The notes: a model not told the origin generated them from the letters alone. A stretch of DNA of 64,000 bases from Clostridium sp. 1001271st1 H5 (GCF_005845215.1 NZ_SPHO01000004.1:248001-312000); one strand, 5' to 3'; shown: positions 42,005 to 51,451, counted from the stretch's first letter. Numbers and translations are program-made.

Positions 42005-42646
42005 TCATTCTGTCTTTTTCTTAGCGCCCACCTTGTTCTCCCTGCCCTGGGCCAGCCTGACGATATTAGCCCTGTGCCTCCAGAAGGCCATGGCCGCAAT
42101 CACCGCTGAAACAGCATAGAACTGAGGCCTGGCCTCCGGCGCAAGTCCGTATGCCCCCAAATGGCCGAAGTAAATGTTCCAGCACAGGAAAATGGCGGAC
42201 ACCACCAGGGAACCCAGGGACACATACCTGGTGACTGCCACTATAAGCACAAACGCCAGCAGACAGACAGCTGTCAGCCGCCAGTCCAGGGAAAACATGA
42301 TGCCTGCTGTAGCCGCAATTCCCTTGCCGCCCTTAAACTTAAGGTAAAAAGGAAAATTATGGCCCAGTATGACGCCGAAGCCTGTATAGAGTATCAGCAC
42401 GTAGATATACCCTGGCTGGGACCTGAAAAAAAGCCTTACCAGGAAGCAGGGTATCACTGTCTTCAGGAAATCCCCCATGAATACAATGAGTCCGGCCCTG
42501 ACTCCCATAACGCGCAGCGCATTGGTGCTTCCCGAATTGCCGCTGCCGTGCTGGCGAATGTCAATTCCCTTGGACCTGCCATAGATGAAACCGGTCTGGA
42601 ATAGCCCAAAGACATATCCCATGACCAAACAAATAATCTGTTCCAC
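42005..42646 (-). CDS. plsY: Acyl-phosphate:glycerol-3-phosphate acyltransferase PlsY
   Basis: PlsY transfers an acyl group from acyl-phosphate to glycerol-3-phosphate, making lysophosphatidic acid in the membrane. The 213-residue protein has five or so membrane helices and the motifs GSGNSGSTNALRVMG (about residue 35) and KFKGGKGIAATAG (about residue 103). It starts with GTG (GGGGG 7 bp upstream). The gene for its substrate-making enzyme, gpsA, follows it. Confidence 0.95.
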   Translation of the reverse strand: MEQIICLVMGYVFGLFQTGFIYGRSKGIDIRQHGSGNSGSTNALRVMGVRAGLIVFMGDFLKTVIPCFLVRLFFRSQPGYIYVLILYTGFGVILGHNFPFYLKFKGGKGIAATAGIMFSLDWRLTAVCLLAFVLIVAVTRYVSLGSLVVSAIFLCWNIYFGHLGAYGLAPEARPQFYAVSAVIAAMAFWRHRANIVRLAQGRENKVGAKKKTE

Positions 42647-42669
42647 GCTTAATCCCCCTTTCCTTATGC

Positions 42670-43998
42670 CTACTGCTCTTTTCCTTTTCGTTCCCTGACA
42701 AGGAATTTCAGGGATGTCCCCTTAAAGCCGAAGGCATTTCTGATTTGGTTCTCCAGATACCTGGTATAAGAAAAATGCATCAGCTCCTTGTCATTGACAA
42801 AGACCACAAAGGTAGGAGGCTTCACAGCCACCTGGGTCATATAGTAAATCTTGAGCCGTTTTCCCTTGTCGGAAGGCGGCTGCTGCATGGCCACTGCCTC
42901 TGTCATGATTTCATTGAGCACGCCCGTAGCCACCCTCAGGTTCTGGTTCTGGCGCACCACGTCAATTATCTCAAAAAGCTTGTTAAGACGCTGTCCTGTT
43001 TCCGCGGATATAAAGATATATTCCGCATAAGGAATGAAGGACAGTACCTCCTTGATTTTCCTGCTGTATTCGTATATGGTCTTGTCCGTCTTCTCGATGG
43101 CATCCCATTTATTCACGGCCACGATAATTCCCTTGCCCCTTTCATGGGCAATTCCGGCAATCTTGGCATCCTGCTCCGTGACGCCTTCTTTTGCATCTAT
43201 GACCACCACCACCACATCGGCCCGTTCCACAGCGGACACAGTGCGGATAATGCTGTAGCGCTCCAGCTCCTCCTTTATCCTGCTCTTGCGGCGCAGGCCT
43301 GCTGTATCAATGAATACATAGGGCGTACCCTCATGGACCACCTCCGTGTCCACTGCGTCCCTGGTGGTGCCTGCTATATCCGACACAATGACGCGGTTCT
43401 CCCCCAGAAGCTTATTTATAATGGAAGATTTTCCCACATTGGGCTTGCCCACCACGGCAATCCTTGGGCGCTCATCCTCCTCTTCCTCCACCTGCTCCGA
43501 GTCAAAATGCTTCACAACCTCGTCCAGCAAATCCCCGATTCCCAGCCTTGAAGCAGCCGACACGGCAATGGGCTCTCCGATTCCCAGGTTGTAGAACTCA
43601 TAGACGTCATTGCCGTACTTGGCAACGCTGTCCACCTTGTTCACAGCCAGCACCACCGGCTTGTGGGACTTGCGCAGTATGTCGGCCACCTTGGAATCCG
43701 AATCCACCAGACCCTGGCGCACATCCACGATAAAAATAATCACGTCCGCGGTGGAAATGGCAATCTCCGCCTGCTCCCTCATCTGGGACAGAATGATGTC
43801 CTTGGAATCCGGCTCAATGCCGCCGGTGTCAATCAGCGTAAAATTCATATTCAGCCAGTCGCAGTCCGCGTAAATACGGTCCCTGGTCACGCCCGGCGTG
43901 TCCTTTACGATGGAAATGGTATCTCCCGCTATGACATTAAACAACGTAGACTTGCCCACATTGGGCCTGCCTACGATTGCAACTATTGGTTTACTCAT
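42670..43998 (-). CDS. der: Ribosome biogenesis GTPase Der (EngA)
   Basis: Der has two tandem GTPase domains and a KH-like tail and is needed for 50S subunit assembly. The 442-residue protein has G1 motifs [12 protein letters not shown] (about residue 9) and [12 protein letters not shown] (about residue 185), with matching DTGG/DTAG and NKVD/NKWD motifs in each domain, and the KH-like C-terminus from about residue 350. Length is typical. It heads the operon with plsY and gpsA. Confidence 0.97.
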   Translation of the reverse strand: MSKPIVAIVGRPNVGKSTLFNVIAGDTISIVKDTPGVTRDRIYADCDWLNMNFTLIDTGGIEPDSKDIILSQMREQAEIAISTADVIIFIVDVRQGLVDSDSKVADILRKSHKPVVLAVNKVDSVAKYGNDVYEFYNLGIGEPIAVSAASRLGIGDLLDEVVKHFDSEQVEEEEDERPRIAVVGKPNVGKSSIINKLLGENRVIVSDIAGTTRDAVDTEVVHEGTPYVFIDTAGLRRKSRIKEELERYSIIRTVSAVERADVVVVVIDAKEGVTEQDAKIAGIAHERGKGIIVAVNKWDAIEKTDKTIYEYSRKIKEVLSFIPYAEYIFISAETGQRLNKLFEIIDVVRQNQNLRVATGVLNEIMTEAVAMQQPPSDKGKRLKIYYMTQVAVKPPTFVVFVNDKELMHFSYTRYLENQIRNAFGFKGTSLKFLVRERKGKEQ

Positions 43999-44078
43999 AT
44001 TTTCATAACCTCCTCATTATAAAGCACCTGAAAGGATACGGCATCTGATATGGATGCAGCATCTGATACGACTGTATG

Positions 44079-44273
44079 TCACATCTGCCTGCGCACAATC
44101 CGGTACTCATCATCCGGCTGATAATAAGGGCATGCGCTTACGGTACCTCTTAAAAAACGTCCCATCTCGTCCTCGTCCAGATTCACTTCACAGATGTAGT
44201 AATCATTTTCCTCATCATATACGTAATTGCCGCAGCACTCGCAGCTGGTCTTATGGTTCTTTCCCGGTTTCAT
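44079..44273 (-). CDS. Small Cys-rich protein (DUF6472-like)
   Basis: The preferred start at 44273 (AAAGGA 10 bp upstream) gives 64 residues: MKPGKNHKTSCECCGNYVYD, then ENDYYICEVNLDEDEMGRFL and SACPYYQPDDEYRIVRRQM. Four cysteines could bind a metal ion, in a zinc-ribbon-like pattern. I recall this family as a conserved clostridial protein of unknown function, DUF6472; the assignment is from memory. Starts at 44348 (TTG), 44321 and 44282 (ATG) are in frame but lack good ribosome sites. Confidence 0.65.
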   Translation of the reverse strand: MKPGKNHKTSCECCGNYVYDEENDYYICEVNLDEDEMGRFLRGTVSACPYYQPDDEYRIVRRQM

Positions 44274-44475
44274 CTGATACATATCCTTTAGCACATACGC
44301 TTTTTCACAAATTCTTCGCATCCGCTTGATTTTACTATACCGGACCAAACTTGTAAAGCATTTTCTTATTAACCTCTATCATAGCAATATAACTTATTTT
44401 TGTAAATGCAAAGTTCATTTTCCGAAAATGTTTCTGGAAATGTCTTGTTTTTTTTGACGAAATCATATCAACCCC

Positions 44476-44504
44476 TTGACCCGGTCAGATGGAAATGGTA
44501 TAAA
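44476..44504 (+). promoter_or_regulatory. prs sigma-A promoter
   Basis: TTGACC (44476-44481) and TATAAA (44499-44504) are 17 bp apart, 52 bp ahead of the prs start. Confidence 0.75.
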
Positions 44505-44555
44505 TCATATGTGATATTCCCAAACAAATGATGATACCAAAGGAGCAAAGCTATC

Positions 44556-45764
44556 ATGGCTAACAATTTTGTATTCAAAGATTCCCTTCCTGTAGCGCCT
44601 TTAAAAATCGCTGCACTGGAAAGCTGTAAGAATCTTGCAGCCAAGGTGAACGACCATATTGTACAATTCAGACGCAATGACATAGAGGAACTGATGCGCC
44701 GCAAGGAGGACCTCCACTACCGCGGCTACGACGTGGATTCCTATCTGCTTCGCTGCAGCTGTCCCAGATTCGGAACAGGTGAGGGCAAGGCTGTCATCAA
44801 TGAATCCGTAAGGGGCACCGATGTTTTCGTCATGGTGGATGTGATGAATTACAGCATTCCCTATACGGTCAGCGGTTATACCAACCATATGTCGCCGGAC
44901 GACCATTTCCAGGATTTGAAGCGTATTATCGGGGCCTGCTCCGCCACTGCACACAGGGTTAACGTTGTCATGCCCTTCCTATATGAAAGCCGCCAGCACA
45001 AGCGCAGCAAGCGGGAATCCCTGGACTGTGCCATGGCCCTGGAGGAACTGGCAGCCCTGGGAGTGGAAAACATCATCACCTTTGACGCCCATGACCCCCG
45101 GGTGCAGAATGCCATTCCGCTGATTGGTTTTGACAACTTCATGCCCACATATCAGTTTGTAAAGGCCCTGTTCTCCCATGATTCCAATATCCGCATTGAC
45201 CAGGAACACCTGATGGTCATCAGCCCGGATGAAGGCGCCATGAACCGCGCCGTATACCTGGCCAACAACCTGGGCGTGGATATGGGAATGTTCTATAAGC
45301 GCAGGGACTATTCACAGGTAATTAACGGCCGCAACCCAATCGTGGCTCACGAATTCCTGGGTTCTTCCGTGGAAGGCAAGACCGTACTTATCATTGACGA
45401 CATGATATCCTCCGGCGAAAGCATGCTGGATACCTGTAAGGAACTGAAAGAACGCAAGGCGGACAAGGTCATTGTCTGCTGTACCTTCGGCCTCTTCACC
45501 AACGGCCTTGAAAAATTTGATGAGTACTACAACCAGGGCTATCTGGATTATGTCATCACCACCAACCTGAATTACCGCACGCCTGAACTGCTTAACAGGG
45601 AGTGGTATCTGGAAGCCGATATGAGCAAATACCTGGCAGCTGTCATCAACTCACTGAACCATGACCGTTCCATCGGCGCCTCCCTCTCTCCCACGGAGAA
45701 GATTCAGAAGCTGGTCCAGAAGCACCAGAACGGCGGATACGAGTATTTCCAGAAGCTTGTGTAA
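44556..45764 (+). CDS. prs: Ribose-phosphate pyrophosphokinase (long form)
   Basis: Prs makes PRPP from ribose-5-phosphate and ATP for nucleotide, His and Trp synthesis. The PRPP-binding loop VLIIDDMISSGESMLDTCK (about residue 275) and the RESLDCAMALEELAALGVE plus FDAHDPRVQNA blocks match the family. At 402 residues it is some 80 longer than the usual 315, with extra N- and C-terminal segments, a form found in Lachnospiraceae. AAAGGAG lies 10 bp before the ATG. It is monocistronic between a clear promoter and a strong terminator. Confidence 0.9.
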   Translation: MANNFVFKDSLPVAPLKIAALESCKNLAAKVNDHIVQFRRNDIEELMRRKEDLHYRGYDVDSYLLRCSCPRFGTGEGKAVINESVRGTDVFVMVDVMNYSIPYTVSGYTNHMSPDDHFQDLKRIIGACSATAHRVNVVMPFLYESRQHKRSKRESLDCAMALEELAALGVENIITFDAHDPRVQNAIPLIGFDNFMPTYQFVKALFSHDSNIRIDQEHLMVISPDEGAMNRAVYLANNLGVDMGMFYKRRDYSQVINGRNPIVAHEFLGSSVEGKTVLIIDDMISSGESMLDTCKELKERKADKVIVCCTFGLFTNGLEKFDEYYNQGYLDYVITTNLNYRTPELLNREWYLEADMSKYLAAVINSLNHDRSIGASLSPTEKIQKLVQKHQNGGYEYFQKLV

Positions 45765-45798
45765 CAGCCCCGCAGCAGTGTACAAAAATCAACGCACA

Positions 45799-45837
45799 AA
45801 AATGCACAGTCCATGGCAGAAACGGACTGTGCATTTT
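45799..45837. terminator. Bidirectional terminator between prs and pgeF
   Basis: AAAATGCACAGTCC (45799-45812) and GGACTGTGCATTTT (45824-45837) form a perfect 14-bp stem with T-rich ends on both strands, between convergent genes. Confidence 0.88.
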
Positions 45838-45937
45838 CTGTTTTCCCTGAACGTTCCCTGTTGTCCGGCTGATATCACACCAGGCTCCAGTCAGCCGGGT
45901 CCATCCCCATCTCCCTTTCTCCTTTGCATACCACAGG

Positions 45938-46792
45938 CTATTTAAGGCAGAGGAATGCCGCCAGATTTCCCCGTTCCTCTCCCGCCTTCCGGTGTGAAAA
46001 GAGGTAATCGCTGTTGCACATGGTGCAGATGTTGGTGATATGGATATTCTCCGGCCGGATACCTGCCTCCCGGAAGATGATTTCATTGGCCTTCCACAAA
46101 TCCAGCTGGTATTTTCCAGGTCTTTTCCCCCTGCAATACAGTTCTTCCCAGTGTTCCTTACCAAAGGCCTCCTTAAATTCCTCCGCCACTTCGCCGCCCA
46201 CTTCAAAGCAGTCCCGGCAGATGCTGGGGCCCACGCAGGCAATCAAATCCTCGGGTTTCGTGCCAAAGGCTTCCTTCATGGCATCCACTGTCACCCGGCC
46301 CATGCGTTTTACCGTTCCACGCCATCCGGAATGGCTGAGTCCAATGGCCCTGTTCACCGGGTCCAGCAGATAAAGCGGCACGCAGTCCGCGTAAAAGGTT
46401 ACCAGGGTAAGTCCCGGCACATTGGTAATCAAGCCGTCAATGTCCCTGTAATCCCTGTCTCTTATAACGCCCTTTCCCGCATCCTCCTGCGTTACCCGCC
46501 GCAGGTTGATTGTATGGGTCTGGTGGGACACCACCATGCGGTCGCGCTCCACTCCCAGGGCAGCTGCCATGCGTGTAAAGTTTTCCAGCACATCTTCCGC
46601 CGCATCTCCTCTGCTGTAGGAAAAATTCATGGTTGAGAATTTTCCCTTGCTGGCTCCGCCCATGCGGGTGGAAAAACCATTGACCGCCAGACCGGTATCA
46701 TCCAGTGCTTTGAACGAGAGGTAAGGAACGCCCGTACTGTCTTTTGTGTCAAACACATGGCCTGCATTCTTATAACTCCACTTTATATTCAT
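45938..46792 (-). CDS. pgeF: Peptidoglycan editing factor PgeF (laccase-domain protein)
   Basis: The 284-residue protein is of the YlmD/YfiH (DUF152, multicopper-oxidase-like) family. The metal and catalytic residues are visible in SHQTHT, ADCVPLYLLD and LSHSGWRGT. Members act as purine nucleoside phosphorylases or deaminases in vitro, and E. coli YfiH removes wrongly added amino acids from muropeptides. The exact role here is open. It is the last gene of a leftward run starting at lepB/ylqF. Confidence 0.9.
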   Translation of the reverse strand: MNIKWSYKNAGHVFDTKDSTGVPYLSFKALDDTGLAVNGFSTRMGGASKGKFSTMNFSYSRGDAAEDVLENFTRMAAALGVERDRMVVSHQTHTINLRRVTQEDAGKGVIRDRDYRDIDGLITNVPGLTLVTFYADCVPLYLLDPVNRAIGLSHSGWRGTVKRMGRVTVDAMKEAFGTKPEDLIACVGPSICRDCFEVGGEVAEEFKEAFGKEHWEELYCRGKRPGKYQLDLWKANEIIFREAGIRPENIHITNICTMCNSDYLFSHRKAGEERGNLAAFLCLK

Positions 46793-46806
46793 AACTGCCT
46801 TTCCTC

Positions 46807-46847
46807 CCAGGGCTTGTTTGAACGTTCATCCCCGCCATCTGCCCTGG
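46807..46847. repeat. Hairpin repeat, family 1 (copy 2)
   Basis: CCAGGGC (46807-46813) and GCCCTGG (46841-46847) are inverted. The inside, GGGCTTGTTTGAA...CCCGCCATCTG, matches the minus strand of 18433-18464 at about 28 of 33 positions. The copy sits in the gap between yraN and pgeF. Confidence 0.65.
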
Positions 46848-46890
46848 TCATTATAAGTAATAAAATATGATGCTTTTTCATTGTCATTTA

Positions 46891-47232
46891 TCAAAACGCA
46901 TTCTGTATCAGCTCAATGCTGCCGCCCAGTATTCCCACCACGTCAAACCGGCAGGGAACATCCTCCCCGATTCCGTGGCTGTACAGATAAAAGGCTGCTG
47001 CCCGGCGTATCCGCTCCTGCTTCCTTGCGTCAACCGCCTCGGCCGGGCTTCCCTTGGCCAGCCCGGAGCGGTATTTCACCTCTGCAAAAACAAGATACCT
47101 GCCATGGCGGCAAATCAAATCGATTTCTCCCTGCCGGCACCGGAAATTCCGTTCCAGCACGCGGTATCCCTTGGTTGTCAAAAAGGCAGCCGCTGTTTCC
47201 TCATAACGGCTGCCTGTCTGTCTCTTATTCAT
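46891..47232 (-). CDS. yraN: UPF0102 / YraN-family nuclease-like protein
   Basis: The 113-residue product starts MNKRQTGSRYEETAAAFL and carries the restriction-endonuclease-like core GEIDLICRHGRYLVFAEVKYRSG, the E-x-K type signature of the family. Function is not established; a role in DNA processing is suggested by the fold. The ATG at 47232 (AGGCGG 6 bp upstream) overlaps the rnhB end by 8 bp; an earlier TTG is less likely. The rnhB-yraN pair is conserved. Confidence 0.88.
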   Translation of the reverse strand: MNKRQTGSRYEETAAAFLTTKGYRVLERNFRCRQGEIDLICRHGRYLVFAEVKYRSGLAKGSPAEAVDARKQERIRRAAAFYLYSHGIGEDVPCRFDVVGILGGSIELIQNAF

Positions 47233-47893
47233 ATGTATCCGCCTGGACAATATTGCGTATAAAGCTTCTTCGGTGAATCGGGCAGGGCCCCAGCTCCCTG
47301 ATGGCAGCTATGTGGGCCGCTGTTCCGTATCCCTTGTGTTTGGCGAATCCATATCCGGGAAACAGTTCCTCATATTCAGCCATCATATGGTCCCTGGTAA
47401 CCTTTGCCAGGACACTGGCTGCTGCTATGGACAGGCTCTTTGCATCTCCCTTTATGATGGGCACCTGCACTCCATCCAGGCCCGGAATAGTGACAGCGTC
47501 ATTGAGAAATACCTCCGGCTTCACGGCAAGGCCCTTTACAGCCTCCCGCATGGCCTCATAGGTGGCCTGGAGGATATTGATTTCATCAATCCTGGCAGGG
47601 GTGGCCAGGCCCACATTCCACGCCACTGCCTTTTCCTTTATCTCCAGAAACAGCTCCTCACGGCGCTTTTCCGACAGCTTCTTGGAATCGTTGAGATACA
47701 GGATGCGGCAGCCCCTGGGAAGCACCACGGCGCCCGCTGCCACCGGCCCTGCCAAAGGCCCGCGGCCCGCCTCGTCTATGCCGCAGATATAAGTGTATGC
47801 ATCATACTCCTTCTCATATTCCGCCATGGCCTCCAGACGGGCCATCTCCTGCTCCAGCTTTTCTCCTTTTAGTACTCTTGCAGCCATTGTCAT
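47225..47893 (-). CDS. rnhB: Ribonuclease HII
   Basis: RNase HII removes RNA from hybrids and single ribonucleotides from DNA. The 222-residue protein has the catalytic block ICGIDEAGRGPLAGPVAAGA (about residue 37) and the distal acidic residues in IPIIKGDAKSLSIAAASVLA (here VPIIKGDAK). Its ATG overlaps the ylqF stop by 4 bp. A 35-residue N-terminal extension before the core is usual for Firmicute enzymes. Confidence 0.95.
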   Translation of the reverse strand: MTMAARVLKGEKLEQEMARLEAMAEYEKEYDAYTYICGIDEAGRGPLAGPVAAGAVVLPRGCRILYLNDSKKLSEKRREELFLEIKEKAVAWNVGLATPARIDEINILQATYEAMREAVKGLAVKPEVFLNDAVTIPGLDGVQVPIIKGDAKSLSIAAASVLAKVTRDHMMAEYEELFPGYGFAKHKGYGTAAHIAAIRELGPCPIHRRSFIRNIVQADTYE

Positions 47894-48756
47894 TCCACCT
47901 TATCTGTTTGATTCTCCGGCTCTTCCAGCGTAATCCGCCCCAGCTTGCCTGCCCTGAAATCATCCAGAAGCAGGGCCGCTGCCCTGGACACATCCAACTC
48001 CCCGCCTTTTAACAGGCAGGCACGCACCCTGGCAATGTCCTCCAGGACAGACGCTGCTTCCTTTCCCTCTGTCTCCAGGCCAAACCGTTCCGGCAGTACC
48101 TGGGGATACCGCTTTTCCAGCAAACGTATCAGCTGGCAGGCCAGCTCGTCCTTATTGAGAATCTGGTCATTGATGGAGCCGATAAGGGCCAGCTTAAGAC
48201 CCACCTGCTGGTCCTCAAACCTGGGCCACAGAATGCCGGGGGTGTCCAAAAGCTCCAGGGTCTTGTTAAGGCGTATCCACTGATTACCCTTGGTGACTCC
48301 GGGCTTGTTTCCTGTCTTGGCGCAGGCCTTTCCGGCAAAAGAATTGATAAAAGTGGACTTGCCCACATTGGGAATCCCCACCACCATGGTACGGATGGGG
48401 CGGTTTAAGATGCCCCTGCGCCGGTCCCTCTCTATCTTTTCCTTACACGCCTCCTGGATAACGGACTGCACCTGCTTAAGCGTTCCCTTATTTCTGGCAT
48501 CAATCTTTACCACATGGATGCCCTTGGCCTCAAACCAGGCCGCCCAGCGGGCATTCTGCCGTTCGTCCGCCAGGTCAGACTTGTTGAGGAGCACCATCCT
48601 GGCCTTGCCCGCGCCCAGGTCGTCAATGTCCGGATTCCGGCTGGAAAGGGGAACCCTGGCATCTACCAGCTCGATTACCAGGTCAATAAGCTTCATATCT
48701 TCCTTCATGGCCCGTTTTGCCTTGGTCATATGACCAGGATACCACTGAATATTCAT
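47890..48756 (-). CDS. ylqF: Ribosome biogenesis GTPase YlqF (RbgA)
   Basis: RbgA is a circularly permuted GTPase needed for late 50S assembly. The 288-residue protein shows the permuted order: G4 motif LLNKSDLAD (about residue 57), then G1 VVGIPNVGKSTFIN (about residue 125) and G3 LLDTPGILWP. MNIQWYPGHMTKAKRAM at the start is diagnostic. It follows lepB and precedes rnhB, the standard order lepB-ylqF-rnhB-yraN. Confidence 0.96.
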   Translation of the reverse strand: MNIQWYPGHMTKAKRAMKEDMKLIDLVIELVDARVPLSSRNPDIDDLGAGKARMVLLNKSDLADERQNARWAAWFEAKGIHVVKIDARNKGTLKQVQSVIQEACKEKIERDRRRGILNRPIRTMVVGIPNVGKSTFINSFAGKACAKTGNKPGVTKGNQWIRLNKTLELLDTPGILWPRFEDQQVGLKLALIGSINDQILNKDELACQLIRLLEKRYPQVLPERFGLETEGKEAASVLEDIARVRACLLKGGELDVSRAAALLLDDFRAGKLGRITLEEPENQTDKVE

Positions 48757-48810
48757 ATTTGTAAACTCCTGTTCTGTCTTGCTTCAATTCCCGCCTCTTG
48801 GCGGGACCCT

Positions 48811-49365
48811 TTATTTTGTTGAACGGATGAAATCCAGCTTCAGGAGAGGAAACATCCTGAACCAGACCTTACCCTGTATCTGTTCTCTCTTTACATTTCC
48901 GATATTGGGAAAGCGGCTGTCCTCACTGCTGTCCCGGTTGTCGCCCAGAAGGAAGTATTCATCGTCCTCCAGTTTGATGGGGGTGTCGGCCCTGCCTGCC
49001 AGCGACACCTGCTCCAGGTCGTCCTCTGCATTTAAAAGCTGGCCGTCAATGAATATATAGCCGCCCTTTATCTGTACAGTCTCTCCGGGAAGTCCGATAA
49101 CCCTCTTCACGTTCTTCTTGTGGTCCTCGCGTTCAAATACAACGATGTCAAACCGTTCCGGCTTTCCCACATCATAAACCAGGCGGTTGACCAGGACCAC
49201 GTCGTCCGCATCCAGCACCGGCTGCATGGAACCGCCCGACACAGGCACCTGGGTACAGAAACTGTAGACCAGGAACCAGGCACAGGCCAGGACCAACACC
49301 ACATTGACCGCCCAGCGGACCGCTTTTCTCAGCCACGCCGTATCCTCATTCACATAAAAATCCAT
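48811..49365 (-). CDS. lepB: Signal peptidase I
   Basis: LepB cleaves signal peptides from exported proteins outside the membrane. The 184-residue protein has one N-terminal membrane segment (about residues 18-38), the catalytic Ser in VSGGSMQPVLDADD (about residue 46), the catalytic Lys in KKNVKRVIGLPGE (about residue 88), and the GDNRDSSEDSR box. It lies between rplS and ylqF as in most Firmicutes. Confidence 0.96.
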   Translation of the reverse strand: MDFYVNEDTAWLRKAVRWAVNVVLVLACAWFLVYSFCTQVPVSGGSMQPVLDADDVVLVNRLVYDVGKPERFDIVVFEREDHKKNVKRVIGLPGETVQIKGGYIFIDGQLLNAEDDLEQVSLAGRADTPIKLEDDEYFLLGDNRDSSEDSRFPNIGNVKREQIQGKVWFRMFPLLKLDFIRSTK

Positions 49366-49383
49366 GTACCCACACCTTATCTT

Positions 49384-49417
49384 TTAAGGCATGTCCCGGA
49401 CTGTTTCCGGGTATGCC
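49384..49417. repeat. Hairpin with dispersed TTAAGGCATGTCCC motif (copy 1)
   Basis: TTAAGGCATGTCCC (49384-49397) also occurs at 59628-59641. Here it opens a hairpin in which GGCAT (49388-49392) pairs with ATGCC and CCCGGA with TCCGGG. It lies between the rplS terminator and lepB. Confidence 0.55.
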
Positions 49418-49424
49418 GCCTGCT

Positions 49425-49458
49425 TAACAAAATAGAGTTTGCATCTGCAAACTCTATT
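49425..49458 (-). terminator. rplS terminator
   Basis: AATAGAGTTTGCA (49431-49443) and TGCAAACTCTATT (49446-49458) form a perfect 13-bp stem; the minus strand continues TTTTGTTAA. It separates rplS from lepB. Confidence 0.8.
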
Positions 49459-49476
49459 CTCACTTCCACTACCTGA

Positions 49477-49827
49477 TTATTTAACTAATTCTTTAACCTT
49501 GGCAGCCTTACCAACCCTGTCTCTTAAGTAGTTCAGCTTCGCTCTTCTTACTTTACCCTTACGTACAACCTCTACGTTGTCAACGCTTGGGGAATGTAAT
49601 GGCCAGGTCTTCTCAACGCCGATACCATTGGAGTTTTTCCTTACGGTAAAGGTCTCTCTGGCTCCGCCGTTCTGTCTCTTAATGACAGTTCCCTCGAAAA
49701 TCTGGATTCTCTCGCGGTTACCCTCTTTAATCTTGTTGTATACCTTAACGGTATCGCCAACGTTAAAGCTGGGTACGCTTTCCTTCAACTGGGCTGCTTC
49801 AATGTTCTTAATAATGTCGTTCATCGT
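49477..49827 (-). CDS. rplS: Large ribosomal subunit protein bL19
   Basis: The 116-residue product starts [20 protein letters not shown] and has the bL19 core [20 protein letters not shown] and the C-terminal [20 protein letters not shown]. bL19 lies at the 30S-50S interface. The ATG at 49827 has GGAGG 8 bp upstream; an ATG 15 bp earlier precedes the ribosome site. It has its own promoter and terminator and is not joined to trmD as it is in most Firmicutes. Confidence 0.97.
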   Translation of the reverse strand, partial: TMNDIIKNIEAAQLKESVPSFNVGDTVKVYNKIKEGNRERIQIFEGTVIKRQNGGARETFTVRKNSNGIGVEKTWPLHSPSVDNVEVVRKGKVRRAKLNYLRDRVGKAAKVKELVK

Positions 49828-49929
49828 GTGAACCTCCTTCATCTATTGGATGTTCTTAATACGCCGGCAGTAAATCAGATTCACCACTCACAGTAACAGA
49901 GGACCATCTATTTCTTGTCACAACGACTG

Positions 49930-49958
49930 ATTTTATCATATATTGTCCCAAAATGCAA
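49930..49958 (-). promoter_or_regulatory. rplS sigma-A promoter
   Basis: On the minus strand TTGCAT (49953-49958) and TAAAAT (49930-49935) are 17 bp apart. About 95 bases of leader follow before the rplS start; ribosomal-protein leader control is possible but no known motif was recognised. Confidence 0.65.
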
Positions 49959-50018
49959 GCACTTTATGAGTCATGCCGCCGTGTTTTTACCTCTTTTTAC
50001 AACGCTGCTTTCCTGATT

Positions 50019-51299
50019 CTACTCTTTATCCTCTTCCGCCTCAGGAAGGATGTACAGATGGACCTTGTCAATCCGGTTCTTTTCCACCTGTTCCACCACC
50101 AGACGCACATTGCCGCACACCACCTCTTCGCCCTGGGAAGGAAGATGTTCCAGACGGTCAATGACAAGGCCGCCCACAGAATCATAGTCCTCAGAGGACA
50201 GCTTCAAATCCAGGATGTCATTGAGGTCATCCAGTTTCATGGAGCCTTCCACCAGATACTGGCCTTCTCCCAAATCCACCAGCTCCTCCTCCTCGTCCTC
50301 GTCATACTCATCGCGGATATCACCCACGATTTCTTCCAGGATATCCTCCAGCGTAATCAGCCCTGCCGTGGCGCCATACTCATCCAGGACAATGATTATA
50401 TTGTTGGGGGACTTCTTAATCTCCATCATCAGCTCGGAAAGCTTCTTGGATTCAAAGGTATAAAAGGGCTGGCGCAGGTAATCCGACACGCAGAAGGACG
50501 CCTTGTCCTCCACCAGCAGCAGGTCCTTGATATTGATGATGCCCACCACGTTGTCCGTTGTCTCCTTATAGACCGGAAGCCTGGTATAATGCTCCTCCCT
50601 GAATATCTGAATCAGGTCATCGTAATCATCCTCAATGTCAACAAACACCATATCAATTCTGGGAACCATGACATCCTTTGCAACGGAGTCGCCCAGGTCG
50701 AACACGTTGTTAATCATCTCCCGTTCTTCCGACTCAATGACTCCCTTTTCATGGCCCACATCCACAATGGTCCTGAGCTCATCCTCTGTGATATCGTCAT
50801 TTTTCTTATTGGGGTCCACATGAAGGGCCTTAAGCACAATCAACGACATCCAGTTAATGAGGACAATAAGAGGGGTCAGCACGGTCATCAGAATATGAAT
50901 CATATGGCCCACCCGAAGTGAATACCGTTCCGCCTCCAGAGTGGCCATTGTCTTAGGTGTTATTTCACCAAAAATCAAAATTAAAAGCGTCAGTACGCCG
51001 GTCGCGGCTCCAGCGGCCTTATTTCCAAATGTTTCAGTCACCAGCACGGTAAGCATGGATGAGGCCGAAAGATTTACCACATTGTTGCCGATTAAAATGG
51101 CACTGAGCATCTTCCCCTGATTCTCAGACAGCTTCATGACCCACTGTGCGGATTTGTTTCCCCCCTCCGCCAATGTCCTGATACGGATTTTATTGACGGT
51201 TGTGAGGGCGGTCTCCGACGATGAGAAAAAAGCGGAAAGTCCCAGTAAAATAATAATGATAACGACACGTATGGCAATACTGTCACCCGATGGGTCCAA
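50019..51299 (-). CDS. CNNM/CBS/CorC-HlyC domain membrane protein (hemolysin-family)
   Basis: The roughly 426-residue protein has an N-terminal CNNM (DUF21) domain with about four membrane helices (IRVVIIIILLGLSAFFSSSE onward). A CBS pair (about residues 200-320, with DVMVPRIDMVFVDIEDD) and a C-terminal CorC/HlyC transporter-associated domain follow. Such proteins are linked to Mg2+ or other cation efflux and were once called hemolysins. The start is a TTG: 51308 touches AGGAG, while 51299 has AGGAG 9 bp upstream and is preferred. It lies between rplS and trmD. Confidence 0.85.
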   Translation of the reverse strand: MDPSGDSIAIRVVIIIILLGLSAFFSSSETALTTVNKIRIRTLAEGGNKSAQWVMKLSENQGKMLSAILIGNNVVNLSASSMLTVLVTETFGNKAAGAATGVLTLLILIFGEITPKTMATLEAERYSLRVGHMIHILMTVLTPLIVLINWMSLIVLKALHVDPNKKNDDITEDELRTIVDVGHEKGVIESEEREMINNVFDLGDSVAKDVMVPRIDMVFVDIEDDYDDLIQIFREEHYTRLPVYKETTDNVVGIINIKDLLLVEDKASFCVSDYLRQPFYTFESKKLSELMMEIKKSPNNIIIVLDEYGATAGLITLEDILEEIVGDIRDEYDEDEEEELVDLGEGQYLVEGSMKLDDLNDILDLKLSSEDYDSVGGLVIDRLEHLPSQGEEVVCGNVRLVVEQVEKNRIDKVHLYILPEAEEDKE

Positions 51300-51451
51300 A
51301 AAAATCAACTCCTATTATTTCAAATTTTACGGTCCCGAAAACCCGGAAAGCTGCTGCCGGGGCCTGTAATGGCTGTGTATGTGTGGATAGTTTCAGAGAA
51401 TTGTACAATATAATTGAGGGAATGTCAATATAATGGCATTCCGGATAAAAC

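Noticed and set aside
45646..46242. 198-codon minus frame overlapping prs and pgeF ends
   Set aside because: It overlaps the 3' ends of two well-supported genes and a bidirectional terminator; composition is typical of a shadow frame.
46810..46830. GAACGTTC as a LexA box near yraN
   Set aside because: The two half-sites touch without the four-base spacer required by the Gram-positive LexA consensus.
49828..49935. Ribosomal protein leader riboregulator before rplS
   Set aside because: A leader of about 95 bases exists, but I could not recognise a known L19 leader fold, so it is noted only with the promoter.
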